A DNA stretch of 64,000 nt, taken from NCBI RefSeq assembly GCF_903772925.1, contig NZ_LR812090.1, positions 4,293,902 through 4,357,901 of the forward strand, in the 5' to 3' direction. The position numbers were made by a program, and so were the translations under genes. The notes beneath the pieces were generated by a model. It searched no databases. It saw only the letters and a list, made by a program, of their open reading frames with translations, and had not been told where the DNA came from. How positions within the stretch are numbered: the first letter of the stretch is position 1; each line of letters opens with the position of its first letter. The stretch comes from Alteromonas macleodii. Lineage in GTDB: Bacteria; Pseudomonadota; Gammaproteobacteria; Enterobacterales; Alteromonadaceae. Positions 56,694-64,000 of the stretch are shown here, piece after piece.

Positions 56694-57638
56694 TTAATTT
56701 ATCTCGTCGTGTTCATGATGATGAGAATGGGCATGCAAATGATCATTCTCATCACGGCATGGCTCTCCCGGTAGTTCGAACTCTACGGTTGTATGTGCAA
56801 GTGCAAATGGCGCTAGACGTCTATGAACCTCAGCTTTTAACTGACGTAACTTTTCATTGTCCACAGCACAATTGATGACGACATGAACGGTAAGCACATG
56901 TTGTTCACCATCTAAAGACCAAAAGTGTAAATGATGAAGCTCTTCAACATGCTCCATAGACAGCAACGCTTGGCTAATAGCCTTTCGCGTAGATACGTCA
57001 GGCACACCTTGTAAAAACAAAGACATTGTCTGCACAACGTATCTCACTACGTTTATTAATATAAAGAGGGTAAAACCTATCGATAATATTGGGTCGAGAA
57101 TGGGCCATTCTACAAAGTGAAGTACAATAGCTACGACTAGCACTGCCACCCACCCCATCGCATCTTCAATTAAGTGCCAGTTAAGCACTTTCTCATTCAT
57201 TGAGTGGCCGCCATGAAGTTTATAGGCCGCGAGGCCATTTACCATGATTCCCAATATAGCAAGTCCTATCATGCCTTCCGTTACAGGCATCTCTGGGTTA
57301 TATAGACGTGGGATGGCCTCAGACATTACCCAAATTGAACCAAGTATTAAAATGAGACCGTTAATCATTGCTCCCATTAAACTTAGCCTTTTAAAGCCAT
57401 AGGTATACTTTTCGGTAGAGGCTTTATGACCTAGTTTACTTAAGTACCAGGCTAACCCAATTGAGAGGGAATCGCCTAGGTCATGAACAGCATCTGCCAT
57501 TATAGCCACACTGTTAGTGAGCCAACCACCGATAAACTCGATAATAGTAAACGTAAAGTTCAGCCAGAATGCCCATCCGATACGAGTGGAATCTTCCTTA
57601 GAAGAAGTAGTGTCGACATGATGATGGTGATTGTGCAT
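56694..57638 (-). CDS. Cation diffusion facilitator (zinc-type metal/H+ antiporter)
   Basis: The 314-aa exporter has six membrane segments, His-rich tails at both ends (MHNHHHHVD and HLHAHSHHHEHDE), and the CDF metal site residues in SVAIMADAVHDLGDSLSIG (TM2) and HLIEDAMGWVAVL (TM5). The C-terminal cytoplasmic domain has HHLHFWSLDGEQHVLTVHV. The HxxxD-type TM pair is typical of Zn(II) exporters (ZitB/CzcD-like). It is convergent with the TonB receptor. No metal-regulator site was recognised upstream. Confidence 0.9.
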   Translation of the reverse strand: MHNHHHHVDTTSSKEDSTRIGWAFWLNFTFTIIEFIGGWLTNSVAIMADAVHDLGDSLSIGLAWYLSKLGHKASTEKYTYGFKRLSLMGAMINGLILILGSIWVMSEAIPRLYNPEMPVTEGMIGLAILGIMVNGLAAYKLHGGHSMNEKVLNWHLIEDAMGWVAVLVVAIVLHFVEWPILDPILSIGFTLFILINVVRYVVQTMSLFLQGVPDVSTRKAISQALLSMEHVEELHHLHFWSLDGEQHVLTVHVVINCAVDNEKLRQLKAEVHRRLAPFALAHTTVEFELPGEPCRDENDHLHAHSHHHEHDEIN

Positions 57639-57657
57639 GGGCTATGCTCTTTCTAAA

Positions 57658-57849
57658 CTATAAAGAAAGCTTATCGTGAAGCACTATTTGGTGCGAGTGA
57701 AATACTCCAAACACCTTATTAACAACCAAGCCTTTCCATTTGTAAATGCTGAGTGAATCGTTAAAGCTATCTTTATAAAGAAAACCATTAACATCATCCA
57801 ACCTACTGATAATATTTATATTTTTATATTTTTTACGATAAACAACCAC
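57658..57849 (-). CDS. Possible small protein upstream of the CDF gene
   Basis: A 63-residue frame starting GTG, 19 bases before the CDF gene on the same strand. It is basic and rich in aromatic and aliphatic residues (YRKKYKNINIISRLDDVNG), with no recognised family and a weak ribosome site. It may be a real leader gene, a remnant, or chance in AT-rich DNA. Confidence 0.2.
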   Translation of the reverse strand: MVVYRKKYKNINIISRLDDVNGFLYKDSFNDSLSIYKWKGLVVNKVFGVFHSHQIVLHDKLSL

Positions 57850-57911
57850 TCTACTAAATGTTAATTTTTTGAGAACAGTATTGATCTTTACGTGTCAGTG
57901 GCTTAATGTAA

Positions 57912-57965
57912 TGTAAGCGCTTTCAAACAGCCATTTTTATTTGACCCATTTTGTAAGCGCTTACA
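57912..57965. promoter_or_regulatory. Tandem LacI-family operators upstream of the GH16 gene
   Basis: TGTAAGCGCTTTCA (57912-57925) and the perfect palindrome TGTAAGCGCTTACA (57952-57965) are spaced 40 bases centre to centre, nearly four helical turns. This is the typical LacI/GalR-family operator. They lie 66-120 bases before the GH16 start. The repressor gene is not in the window. Confidence 0.7.
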
Positions 57966-58031
57966 CAAGCTTTTTACGTGGCATTTGCCACAACATAAAA
58001 ACCCAATTTCTTTTGATCAGGGCTGAAAACA

Positions 58032-60716
58032 ATGACGAAAAAAGCATCTCAACTCTCGCGGATAGCAGCCGCGATCTCAGTCACAACCCTATTTGGCTGT
58101 GGAGGTGGAGCAACAACCTCTACGGATATCGACGTTGTTGACGCAACGGTTCCCGTTACTGACTGGGAGCTTGTTTGGAGCGACGAGTTCGATGGAACCA
58201 GTATTAACGATGATAACTGGACCCATGAAGTAAACTGCGACGGTGGCGGTAACAATGAAGCCCAATGCTACACAGACAGTGAAGACAATTCATTTGTGTC
58301 TGATGGTAGTCTAAAAATTGTTGCGCTTCCTGCCGAAGAAGGTGCACCAAAGCCTTACACGTCAGCCCGATTAATTACTCAATACAAAGCCGATTTTAAA
58401 TATGGCCGTTTTGAAATGCGCGCAAAACTACCGGAAGGACAAGGTAGTTGGCCGGCGTTTTGGATGATGCCTACTGATTCTGTATATGGCGGCTGGCCTC
58501 GCTCTGGTGAAATCGACATTATGGAAGCGGTAAACCTGAAAGCAGCAGACGCAGAAGGTAACCCTGAAAACCACATCTACGGCACCCTTCACTATGGTCA
58601 AGAATGGCCGAACAATGATAGCTCTGGTCAAGCATATTCTCTTCCTGATGGCGCGAACCCAGCTGATGACTTCCACACCTACGCAATAGAATGGCAGGAA
58701 GGTGAAATTCGTTGGTACATGGACGGATATTTGTACGCTACTCAACGTCGCTCTGAAGTGCGCTATAACGCAAATGGTGATGCCACAGGTCTTTCTCATC
58801 GCGGTTGGTACACTGAGTACTTCGACCAAATTACTGGTGAACTAGAGACTCAGTGGAATAACGCCCCATACGATCAAGAATTTTTCATGATCCTCAACTT
58901 CGCTGTGGGCGGAAGCTGGCCTGAAGCAGTTAACGAAACAGGCATAGATGCAGATGCATTCGTAGACGGTCAAACGTTCGAAATTGACTACGTGCGCGTT
59001 TATAAGTGTGCGTCAGATCCTGACACTGGTAAAGGTTGTGAAACTGTGCGTCCTGGCTACGACAGTGTAGACGATGCTTTGGTTGAAGGCGCAGCTCCCA
59101 TCCCTTCTCCGCCTTCTACCGGCATTCCACAAGACTTAACCATTTTTGATGGCACTCCTAACCCAAATTGGGCAGCGTGGGATTGCTGTGGTGGCTCTAC
59201 ACCTCAACTTGTTGAAGATACTGAGCTAGGTCAGGTTTATGAATTTACCTTTGGTGCAGAACCTACCGTAGTTGGTTTTATCAGCCGCGATGCGTTTCTT
59301 ACTGACCCAGAAGGTGAAGCCTCTCCATTTGATGCATCTCCCCTTGAAGGCATTGGTAGCTTAAAATTTGATTTAAAACTTGTTTCTGCACCTAATAACG
59401 CTGAAGCAAACTGGAACCTGAAAGTTGAAAGTACTGAAGCAACTACTGACGCCTCTTTTTCACTGATGAGCGGCTACGTTGGACCTTCAGATACTGCACC
59501 TGCTACACCGCAAGTGGGCGTATGGGAAAGCTATCAATTTCCTATCAGTATGTTTGCTGAAGCAGAACTAGATACCAGCGCCATTGATACCATTATGATT
59601 TTCCCTGACTGGGGCGCAGGTGAAGGTGCCGTTTATCAAATTACTAATGTAGAAATTTCACAGGACGGTGCGGTTGCATATCCTGAACTTACTATCTTCG
59701 AAGATGGCCAAAACCCTGACTGGCCCATGTGGGACTGCTGTGGAGGCTCTACGCCAACTGAAGAAATGGATAATGAAGAGCACGGTTTAACTGCAGAATT
59801 CCGTATTGGCGCTGAACCTACCGTAATGGGCTTTATTACTCGTTCTGCCGCTGGTGGTGGTGATACCCCATTTGATGCAACTGCACTTACAGATGGTGGC
59901 CTTCTACAGTTTGATATGAGAGTAGTGAGCGCTCCTAACAATCCAGACTCTACGTGGCTATTTAAAGTTGAGTCTAACGATGCATTAACTGCGGTAGAAC
60001 TACCATTAGCGGATAGCGTTGAAGGTCAAGCTCCTGTTGAAGGTGAGTGGCAGACATATACGTTCCCTATTTCAGATTTGCAGGCCCGTGGCTTAGATGT
60101 TAGCGCCATCGACGTCATTATGGTATTCCCTGCTTGGAGTACTGGTGAAGGCGCCGTGTATCGCTTAGACAACGTAAAAATATACCATCCTGACAGTGGG
60201 CAAGACGCGCCTTCAGCGTCTGGCATTACCTTGTTTGCAGACACTGCGGCAGACCAGTGGCGTATTTGGGATTGCTGCGGTGGCTCAACGCCTACCGAGG
60301 AAGTTGATGATGCAGACCACGGAACAGTTGCTGAGTTTCGAATTGGCGCAACGCCAACGGTAATGGGCATCATTGCTGATGACGGTCACTCTTACGACGC
60401 GTCAGCACTACTTACTGACGGTGCTGTGCGATTTGAAATGAAAGTAAGCTCTATGCCTAACAATGCATCAGCGCCTTGGTTGTTCAAAATTGAATCTATC
60501 AATGTGTCATCAGCCGTAGAACTTCCTATTTCAGCTAGCCTTGAAGGTGTAGACCCTGTTGAAGGCGAGTGGCAAACCTATACTTTCCCTCTTCAAACGC
60601 TTTATGACTTAGGTCTGGATATCAGTGCAATCAACGTCATCATGATGTTCCCTGCATGGGGCTCTGGTGAGGGCGCAGTATACCGCGTTGATAATGTTGA
60701 AATTGCAGCGCAATAG
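58032..60716 (+). CDS. GH16 beta-glucanase (laminarinase-type) lipoprotein with three C-terminal repeats
   Basis: An 894-aa secreted lipoprotein (lipobox LFGC, Cys23) with a GH16 domain (about 45-325). Catalytic residues are Glu160 and Glu165 in GEIDIMEAV, with WPAFWMMP and YAIEWQEGEIRWYMDG. Then come three related modules of about 160-180 residues (starting near 370, 554 and 733), each opening NPxWxxWDCCGGSTP, with a G/AxPTVxGFI stretch and ending FPxWGxGEGAVYxxxNVxI. The modules look like jelly-roll carbohydrate-binding domains, perhaps similar to the ExoP C-terminal domain. LacI-type operators precede it and a large TonB receptor follows, so laminarin/beta-1,3-glucan use is likely. Confidence 0.9.
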   Translation: MTKKASQLSRIAAAISVTTLFGCGGGATTSTDIDVVDATVPVTDWELVWSDEFDGTSINDDNWTHEVNCDGGGNNEAQCYTDSEDNSFVSDGSLKIVALPAEEGAPKPYTSARLITQYKADFKYGRFEMRAKLPEGQGSWPAFWMMPTDSVYGGWPRSGEIDIMEAVNLKAADAEGNPENHIYGTLHYGQEWPNNDSSGQAYSLPDGANPADDFHTYAIEWQEGEIRWYMDGYLYATQRRSEVRYNANGDATGLSHRGWYTEYFDQITGELETQWNNAPYDQEFFMILNFAVGGSWPEAVNETGIDADAFVDGQTFEIDYVRVYKCASDPDTGKGCETVRPGYDSVDDALVEGAAPIPSPPSTGIPQDLTIFDGTPNPNWAAWDCCGGSTPQLVEDTELGQVYEFTFGAEPTVVGFISRDAFLTDPEGEASPFDASPLEGIGSLKFDLKLVSAPNNAEANWNLKVESTEATTDASFSLMSGYVGPSDTAPATPQVGVWESYQFPISMFAEAELDTSAIDTIMIFPDWGAGEGAVYQITNVEISQDGAVAYPELTIFEDGQNPDWPMWDCCGGSTPTEEMDNEEHGLTAEFRIGAEPTVMGFITRSAAGGGDTPFDATALTDGGLLQFDMRVVSAPNNPDSTWLFKVESNDALTAVELPLADSVEGQAPVEGEWQTYTFPISDLQARGLDVSAIDVIMVFPAWSTGEGAVYRLDNVKIYHPDSGQDAPSASGITLFADTAADQWRIWDCCGGSTPTEEVDDADHGTVAEFRIGATPTVMGIIADDGHSYDASALLTDGAVRFEMKVSSMPNNASAPWLFKIESINVSSAVELPISASLEGVDPVEGEWQTYTFPLQTLYDLGLDISAINVIMMFPAWGSGEGAVYRVDNVEIAAQ

Positions 60717-60728
60717 CAAAGCATGTGT

Positions 60729-60749
60729 CGCCTAAGCAGTGCTTAGGCG
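60729..60749 (+). promoter_or_regulatory. Intercistronic hairpin between GH16 and TonB receptor genes
   Basis: CGCCTAAGC-AGT-GCTTAGGCG is a nine-base perfect stem without a T run, 12 bases after the GH16 stop and 35 bases before the receptor ATG. It could stabilise or segment a shared mRNA. Confidence 0.5.
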
Positions 60750-60783
60750 GCATACAAAATTGATAAGAATTAGTAGGGCAATT

Positions 60784-63729
60784 ATGAAAAACACACCTTT
60801 TAAAAAGACCCAGCTTGCCACATCAATGGCTTTGTTGATGGGCTCTTCTTTTGTGCTACCCGCGTACGCTCAAGAAGCAGAAACAGCAACGCCCGCAGAA
60901 GGCGAAGTAGAAGTTATTCAAGTTAGCGGTATTCGCGGCAGTATGATCCGCTCAATGGACCTAAAGCGCAGCTCGAGCGGTGTAGTAGACGCCATATCAG
61001 CTGAAGAGCTAGGTAAATTTCCTGATACCAACTTGGCTGAAGCACTCCAGCGTATTACGGGTGTAACTATTAGTCGTAATAACGGTGAGGGTAGCCAAAT
61101 TACTGTTCGTGGTTTCGGCCCAGAATTCAATCTGGTAACCCTAAATGGCCGCCAAATGCCGGGTACCGGTTTTACCCGTTCTTTCGACCTTGCCAACCTT
61201 TCATCTGAAGGCGTAAGCACGCTAGAGCTTCAAAAAACTGCCCGTGCAGAAAACCCGAGCGGGGGCTTAGGTGCTACGGTAAATATCATTACTATGAAGC
61301 CGCTTTCCCAGTCAGGACAGAACGCGACTATTTCAGTAAAAGGTATTTACGATACGTCTAATGAAGCTGGTGACGATGTAACCCCTGAGATCGCAGGTGT
61401 TTACACCAATACTTTTGCTGATGATATGTTCGGATTCGGAGTATCATTTTCACACCAAGAGCGTGATTTCCAACAGCAGTCGGCTGCTATTCAAGGTTGG
61501 GTACTTCAAGAGAACGATGCTCTGCCTGAGCTAGATCCAAGCAACGTTGTTGACAACCGTACTAATATTACCGATGCGGCGTTCTTCCCGAAAGACATGA
61601 ACTACAGCATTAATGATGTACAGCGTGAACGTTCAAATGGGCAAGTTACCTTCCAGTTCCGCCCTGTAGATGAGTTTACCGCGACGATAGACTACACCGC
61701 GTCTCGTGCAACTACCGGCACTAACAGTGTGGGTTGGGGTATTTGGAACAACTTTGGTGCTAACATCAATGCTTACGAGCTTGATGAAAATGGTACTGCT
61801 GTTTATGCAGATATCAGTGGCGATGACGGCTCCTTTACCGCAAGCCGCAACACTACCCGCGTTGATGCACGTTCACTAGGTGTAAACTTAGACTGGATGG
61901 TAAATGACGATTGGCATTTCCGTTTGGATTACCATGATTCTTATAACAAAACCGACAATGGTTATGACGAAGGATTGGGTAGCGCTGGGCAGATCATTCT
62001 TGGTTCAAATCAACTAGATTCTAAAGTTTATGACTACCGTGAAGGTGAAATTCCTCAAGTCTATGTAAACTGGAATAACGGCACTAATGAAATTATGCCG
62101 GGTGAAATTGACTCTAACTTTAGTCAGTTCATCTATTCACCAGGACGTTCTGACATTGAGCAACTGCAGTTAGACGGTACTTGGTATAACTCTGCGTGGG
62201 ATATTCCGCTTGTTAAAATTGATTTTGGTGTAGCACGCACAGAACAGTCTCTATCTGGCTTTACCGCATGGAGCGGACTACGCGGCGGACCTGGCTTTAG
62301 CCCGTCGTTCACGGAAATCTTCCCAGACAGTATGTTCGTTCGCAACGACACCTCAGGCTTCTTAGACGCCTTTGATGGTGGCGGTGCAAATATGAACCCA
62401 GGCTATTACTACACCTTTGACTTTGATGAAGCCATTGCGCGTCAGCTTCAATTCATCACTGCTGACGTTGTGGGTGAAAGCAATGCGTATTCTATTGACC
62501 CATATTTCAGCGGTGATCCTTCGGTAAGCAATGTAGAAGAGACAACAGACTCTATTTATGTTCAGACCGAATGGGATTTTGAAGTTAGCGACTTTTATGT
62601 TCAGGTTAACGCTGGTCTTCGCTACGAAGAAACTGAGGTACCTAGCACAGCTGAAGTTCGTGTTCCTATCCAAGTGAACTGGGTTGCAGCTGGTGAGTGG
62701 ATCACTGTTTTCCAAGACGGTGTTGAAGAGCAGGACTTTACCGGTAAGTACGATGTATTGCTTCCTATGTTCGACGTGAAAGTTGATGTAACTGACGACA
62801 TTGTTGCCCGCTTCTCTTGGGGTAAATCGATTACTCGTGCACCTATCGGCTTCTTACAAGGCGGACGTTCGTTTAGCGGCAGCCCTAAAATTGGTTCAAG
62901 AACCGTGTCTGAAGGTAGTACCGACCTTAAACCTTATGAGTCAACTAACTTAGACTTATCTTTCGAGTGGTACTACGACGAAGCGAGCTATGCGTCTGTG
63001 GGACTATTTAGAAAGTCGGTTAAAAACTACATCGATACGCAAGGTGCACTTGAAACCTTTGACGGACTGAATGACATCTACCTTGGTCCAAGATGGCAAG
63101 AAGCGGTATCTGCACTTGAAGCAGACGGGATTCAAGCCACCGACAGCAACATTTACGACTACTTCTTGTCGGCGGGTTATGCCAACGCTGAAGGCGTAGT
63201 TGAGCCGAACTCTGACGACCCGCTTATTGAGTGGAACGTAGTGAAGCCACGTAACCTTAACGAATCAAAAACCGTTGAAGGTATCGAGCTTGCTGTTCAG
63301 CATACGTTTGGTGAAACAGGCTTTGGTTTTGGTGCTAACGCAACACTGGTTGACGGTGACGTAGAGTACGACCCATACAACCTAGAACAGCAAAACCCGC
63401 TAGTAGGTATCAGTGATTCAGCAAACTTCCAAGTGTTTTACGAGAAGGAAGGTTTGTCTGTAAAAGTTACTTACGCATGGCGTTCAGACTATGTTGTTGG
63501 TATTGGTCAAGCGCAAGGTTCATCAGATAACCCAGCTACCCAGTTCGACACCTTTGGTCAAGTTGATGCCAGCATCAACTACGATGTAAATGAGCACCTA
63601 ACGGTGTTCCTAGAAGGTGTAAACATCAACGACGAAACCGAGCGTGGTTACGGCCGATTTGAAGAGCAATTCTTATTTGCCCGTCAGTATGGCCCTCGCT
63701 ACACGCTAGGTGCTAGATACAGCTTCTAA
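60784..63729 (+). CDS. Large TonB-dependent receptor, polysaccharide type
   Basis: From ATG 60784 the protein is 981 aa. A signal peptide ends AYAQ, and the plug has GVVDAISAEELGKFPDTNLAEALQRITGVTISRNNGEGSQITVRGFGPEFNLVTLNGRQMPG, the hallmark of the proteobacterial receptor subclass used for plant and algal glycans. The beta-barrel ends GARYSF. An ATG-like start at 60739 would include an unlikely basic extension. It is downstream of the GH16 gene on the same strand, so it probably imports laminarin oligosaccharides. It ends with a strong terminator. Confidence 0.9.
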   Translation: MKNTPFKKTQLATSMALLMGSSFVLPAYAQEAETATPAEGEVEVIQVSGIRGSMIRSMDLKRSSSGVVDAISAEELGKFPDTNLAEALQRITGVTISRNNGEGSQITVRGFGPEFNLVTLNGRQMPGTGFTRSFDLANLSSEGVSTLELQKTARAENPSGGLGATVNIITMKPLSQSGQNATISVKGIYDTSNEAGDDVTPEIAGVYTNTFADDMFGFGVSFSHQERDFQQQSAAIQGWVLQENDALPELDPSNVVDNRTNITDAAFFPKDMNYSINDVQRERSNGQVTFQFRPVDEFTATIDYTASRATTGTNSVGWGIWNNFGANINAYELDENGTAVYADISGDDGSFTASRNTTRVDARSLGVNLDWMVNDDWHFRLDYHDSYNKTDNGYDEGLGSAGQIILGSNQLDSKVYDYREGEIPQVYVNWNNGTNEIMPGEIDSNFSQFIYSPGRSDIEQLQLDGTWYNSAWDIPLVKIDFGVARTEQSLSGFTAWSGLRGGPGFSPSFTEIFPDSMFVRNDTSGFLDAFDGGGANMNPGYYYTFDFDEAIARQLQFITADVVGESNAYSIDPYFSGDPSVSNVEETTDSIYVQTEWDFEVSDFYVQVNAGLRYEETEVPSTAEVRVPIQVNWVAAGEWITVFQDGVEEQDFTGKYDVLLPMFDVKVDVTDDIVARFSWGKSITRAPIGFLQGGRSFSGSPKIGSRTVSEGSTDLKPYESTNLDLSFEWYYDEASYASVGLFRKSVKNYIDTQGALETFDGLNDIYLGPRWQEAVSALEADGIQATDSNIYDYFLSAGYANAEGVVEPNSDDPLIEWNVVKPRNLNESKTVEGIELAVQHTFGETGFGFGANATLVDGDVEYDPYNLEQQNPLVGISDSANFQVFYEKEGLSVKVTYAWRSDYVVGIGQAQGSSDNPATQFDTFGQVDASINYDVNEHLTVFLEGVNINDETERGYGRFEEQFLFARQYGPRYTLGARYSF

Positions 63730-63749
63730 GTTTAGTAAGCACTTACGAT

Positions 63750-63774
63750 AAGGGCCTTTCTAAGGCCCTTTTTT
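63750..63774 (+). terminator. Intrinsic terminator of the large TonB receptor gene
   Basis: AAGGGCCTT-TCT-AAGGCCCTT followed by a T run, 20 bases after the stop codon. Confidence 0.92.
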
Positions 63775-63797
63775 ATTCATGACCGTTGTCATCAATA

Positions 63798-63830
63798 CAA
63801 AAGCTTAGTAAACCAATTACTAAGCTTTTG
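63798..63830 (-). terminator. Hairpin terminator of the minus-strand gene entering from the right
   Basis: Perfect 14-base stem CAAAAGCTTAGTAA / TTACTAAGCTTTTG with a five-base loop, immediately after the stop codon at 63831. It serves the minus-strand partial gene. Confidence 0.7.
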
Positions 63831-64000
63831 TTAATCAGTCATGGGTGTGCCGTCTTTGTTAAACTTCGCAATTGCAGCGCCAGACGCTTTCCAGTGTTCA
63901 CGTTCGGCGTCTGTAGCTTTTGGCGAGAACCAGCCAACGAAGGCATAGAATATGCCTATCAAGGGAGCCGTCCAACATGCGAAAGCAAGAGGGATATACA
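63831..64000 (-). CDS. Membrane protein, C-terminal fragment
   Basis: The frame is open from the window edge and reads a hydrophobic segment (YIPLAFACWTAPLIGIFYAFVGWF) followed by a polar tail SPKATDAEREHWKASGAAIA ending GTPMTD and a stop. It is the last 56 residues of a membrane protein, likely the end of a transporter. I cannot name the family from this piece. Convergent with the TonB receptor gene. Confidence 0.6.
   Translation of the reverse strand, partial: YIPLAFACWTAPLIGIFYAFVGWFSPKATDAEREHWKASGAAIAKFNKDGTPMTD

Overview
The window looks like a chromosomal segment of an Alteromonas-type marine gammaproteobacterium. The evidence is the block yjeE/tsaE-amiB-mutL-miaA-hfq-hflX-hflK-hflC, an rsd-zur pair, rpsF-rpsR-rplI without priB, many TonB-dependent receptors, Na+/sugar symport, a laminarinase-type GH16 and abundant chemotaxis and two-component genes. 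Genus is inferred from gene content only; no rRNA or tRNA gene is visible.

Layout. 0-18.2 kb is mostly housekeeping: the minus-strand hflC-to-tsaE/nnr block, queG divergent from nnr, hemE, nudC, a plus-strand run rsd-zur-cheX-yjbQ, an OmpA-like porin, and dnaB. 18.3-33.0 kb separates dnaB from rplI, which are neighbours in many gammaproteobacteria. It holds a lipoprotein, an ECF sigma/anti-sigma/DUF4097 operon, a MOSC protein, a Fur-box-associated two-component system convergent with a PepSY protein and a TonB receptor, and an RND pump. Two inverted copies of a repeat (a MITE-like element at 21.24-21.50 kb and a partial copy at 32.87-33.02 kb) bracket the 21.2-33.0 kb part. 33.1-36.2 kb is rplI/rpsR/rpsF, an orphan histidine kinase and LexA-box-controlled yebG. 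36.2-38.6 kb is an ABC transporter with a His-rich loop behind a near-ideal Zur box. 38.6-43.0 kb is a signalling cluster (PAS-MCP, histidine kinase, CZB-domain soluble MCP).

43.1-56.6 kb is the most interesting part. A minus-strand operon encodes an aldo/keto reductase, a TauD-type Fe/2-oxoglutarate dioxygenase, a sulfate-exporter-family membrane protein, a Tat-exported molybdenum sulfite dehydrogenase and its cytochrome c. Next come a GntR/HutC regulator and a divergent TauE/SafE exporter, then a GH31 glycosidase, an SSS sugar symporter and a TonB receptor. Three promoters in this region (dioxygenase operon, GH31-symporter operon, TonB receptor) share the architecture TTGAC/CA-N17-TAACTT followed by the palindrome ATGTCTTATATAAGACAT or a close variant. 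This marks one regulon, probably under the local GntR protein. The gene set fits uptake of a (sulfo)glycoside, oxygenolytic C-S cleavage to an aldehyde and sulfite, reduction of the aldehyde, and periplasmic oxidation of the sulfite. The GH31 lacks the sulfonate-binding residues I know from YihQ, so the substrate remains open.

56.7-63.7 kb carries a zinc-type CDF exporter and a probable laminarin locus: a GH16 lipoprotein with three C-terminal repeats, preceded by two LacI-type operators and followed by a large TonB receptor. The window ends inside an unidentified minus-strand membrane protein. Other non-coding signals described are an orphan terminator with a promoter upstream (candidate sRNA near 12.4 kb), two Fur boxes, several intrinsic terminators and an rpsF leader.
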